A DNA stretch of 32,817 nt from Gammaproteobacteria bacterium (lineage in GTDB: Bacteria; Pseudomonadota; Gammaproteobacteria; Steroidobacterales; Steroidobacteraceae), in the NCBI GenBank assembly GCA_028870355.1, contig JAGWPU010000014.1, positions 1 to 32,817 of the forward strand, written 5' to 3'. Positions 32,287-32,817 of this stretch are shown here, one piece after another. The position numbers and the translations under genes are program-made. The notes beneath the pieces are model-generated. The model did no database searches and was not told the DNA's origin. It saw only the letters and a list, made by a program, of their open reading frames with translations. Numbering within the stretch: position 1 is the stretch's first letter; each line of letters starts with the position of its first letter.

Positions 32287-32817
32287 TCAGCGCTTGCCGC
32301 GGCCGATCGCATAATACTGGAAGCCGAGCGCGTGCATCTGCGCCGGGTCGTAGAGGTTGCGGCCATCGAAGATCACCGGATGCTTCAAGCTCCCCTTGAT
32401 CGCCTCGAAGTCCGGGCTGCGGAATTCCTGCCACTCGGTCACGATCACGAGCGCATCGGCCCCGGCGAGCGCCTCATCGGCGTCGCGGCACAACGCGAGC
32501 GCCGCGCGCTCGCCATACAGCCGCCGCGCCTCGGTCATCGCGACCGGGTCGTACGCGCGCACCTGCGCGCCCGCGTCAAGGAGGGACTCGATCAGCACCC
32601 GGCTCGCCGCCTCGCGCATGTCGTCGGTGTTCGGCTTGAACGCGAGCCCCCAGAGCGCGAACGTGCGCCCCTCGAGCGTCTCGAAGTGCGCGCGGATCTT
32701 GTCGAGGAGCCTTCGCTTCTGGCGCGCGTTCACCGATTCGACCGCATCGAGGATCCGCGCCTCGTAGCCGACCTCGGCCGCCGAGCGCGCGAGCGCCTTC
32801 ACGTCCTTCGGGAAGCA
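32287..32817 (-). CDS. ugd: UDP-glucose 6-dehydrogenase, 5'-truncated by window edge
   Basis: The C-terminal 176 residues of the NAD+-dependent enzyme that oxidises UDP-glucose to UDP-glucuronate, the first committed substrate of the Ara4N pathway. The visible part begins exactly at the active-site cysteine (CFPKDVKAL), so the N-terminal NAD domain lies outside the window. It contains [20 protein letters not shown] and [14 protein letters not shown], both hallmark segments of the UDP-binding domain, and [10 protein letters not shown] near the end. It heads the visible run and is 18 nt from manC, so the promoter for this whole cluster is probably beyond the right edge. Confidence 0.96.
   Translation of the reverse strand, partial: CFPKDVKALARSAAEVGYEARILDAVESVNARQKRRLLDKIRAHFETLEGRTFALWGLAFKPNTDDMREAASRVLIESLLDAGAQVRAYDPVAMTEARRLYGERAALALCRDADEALAGADALVIVTEWQEFRSPDFEAIKGSLKHPVIFDGRNLYDPAQMHALGFQYYAIGRGKR

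Noticed and set aside
29474..32434. A 986-codon minus-strand frame joining manB to sequence upstream
   Set aside because: Only the last 457 codons are phosphomannomutase. The rest is manC read out of phase; manC is intact in its own frame, so this is not a fusion protein.

Overview
The window is very GC-rich DNA (about 70 % by eye) from a Gram-negative bacterium. It encodes an RND efflux pump with an outer-membrane lipoprotein channel, a periplasmic peroxiredoxin and a lipid A aminoarabinose pathway. The gene families fit a beta- or gammaproteobacterium; I cannot place it more exactly. Coding density is extreme. No gene-free stretch exceeds about 110 bases, and I saw no rRNA, tRNA, CRISPR array, IS element or prophage gene.

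Layout. (1) 1-1787, minus: a PfkB-family (adenosine kinase-like) sugar kinase overlaps metK by 4 nt; metK runs off the left edge. (2) 1876-3072, plus: a Bcr/CflA-type MFS drug exporter. (3) 3153-7762, plus: a two-gene carbohydrate operon, an amylo-1,6-glucosidase (glycogen debranching family) and a GH63/MGH1-like glucosidase. (4) 7800-9405, plus: msrB and an exported beta-propeller protein. (5) 9384-11455, minus: a QseBC/PmrAB-like response regulator and sensor kinase, divergent from (6) 11573-17066, plus: a tripartite RND efflux operon (outer-membrane lipoprotein, adaptor, pump). (7) 17063-18065, minus: a compact two-gene module, a basic DNA-binding-like protein plus a DUF6036-type nucleotidyltransferase, with its own AT-rich promoter, a perfect palindrome and an apparently leaderless start. 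It looks like a toxin-antitoxin or abortive-infection element dropped between two housekeeping operons. (8) 18131-21734: a class III aminotransferase and APC permease operon, divergent from a TetR regulator, with a palindromic operator between them. (9) 21714-22277, minus: an exported peroxiredoxin. (10) 22385-32817, minus: one uninterrupted ten-gene run, ugd (partial), manC, manB, arnC, the formyltransferase half of ArnA, the decarboxylase half of ArnA, arnD, arnT, one EmrE-like flippase subunit and arnB.

How it works together. Region 10 encodes every enzymatic step of 4-amino-4-deoxy-L-arabinose (Ara4N) addition to lipid A: UDP-glucose to UDP-glucuronate (Ugd), oxidative decarboxylation (ArnA C-half), transamination (ArnB), N-formylation (ArnA N-half), transfer to undecaprenyl phosphate (ArnC), deformylation (ArnD), flipping (SMR protein) and transfer to lipid A (ArnT). 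GDP-mannose precursor genes are embedded in the same run. ArnA, one fused protein in E. coli, is here two genes in the same order. Regions 5 and 6 look like an envelope-stress sensor with its pump. Region 8 looks like inducible uptake and transamination of an amine or amino acid.

A window-wide trait is 4-nt stop/start overlap (ATGA, GTGA or TTGA). Twelve gene junctions have it, so translational coupling is the rule here. The least explained part is the nucleotidyltransferase module at 17063-18065 and its promoter.
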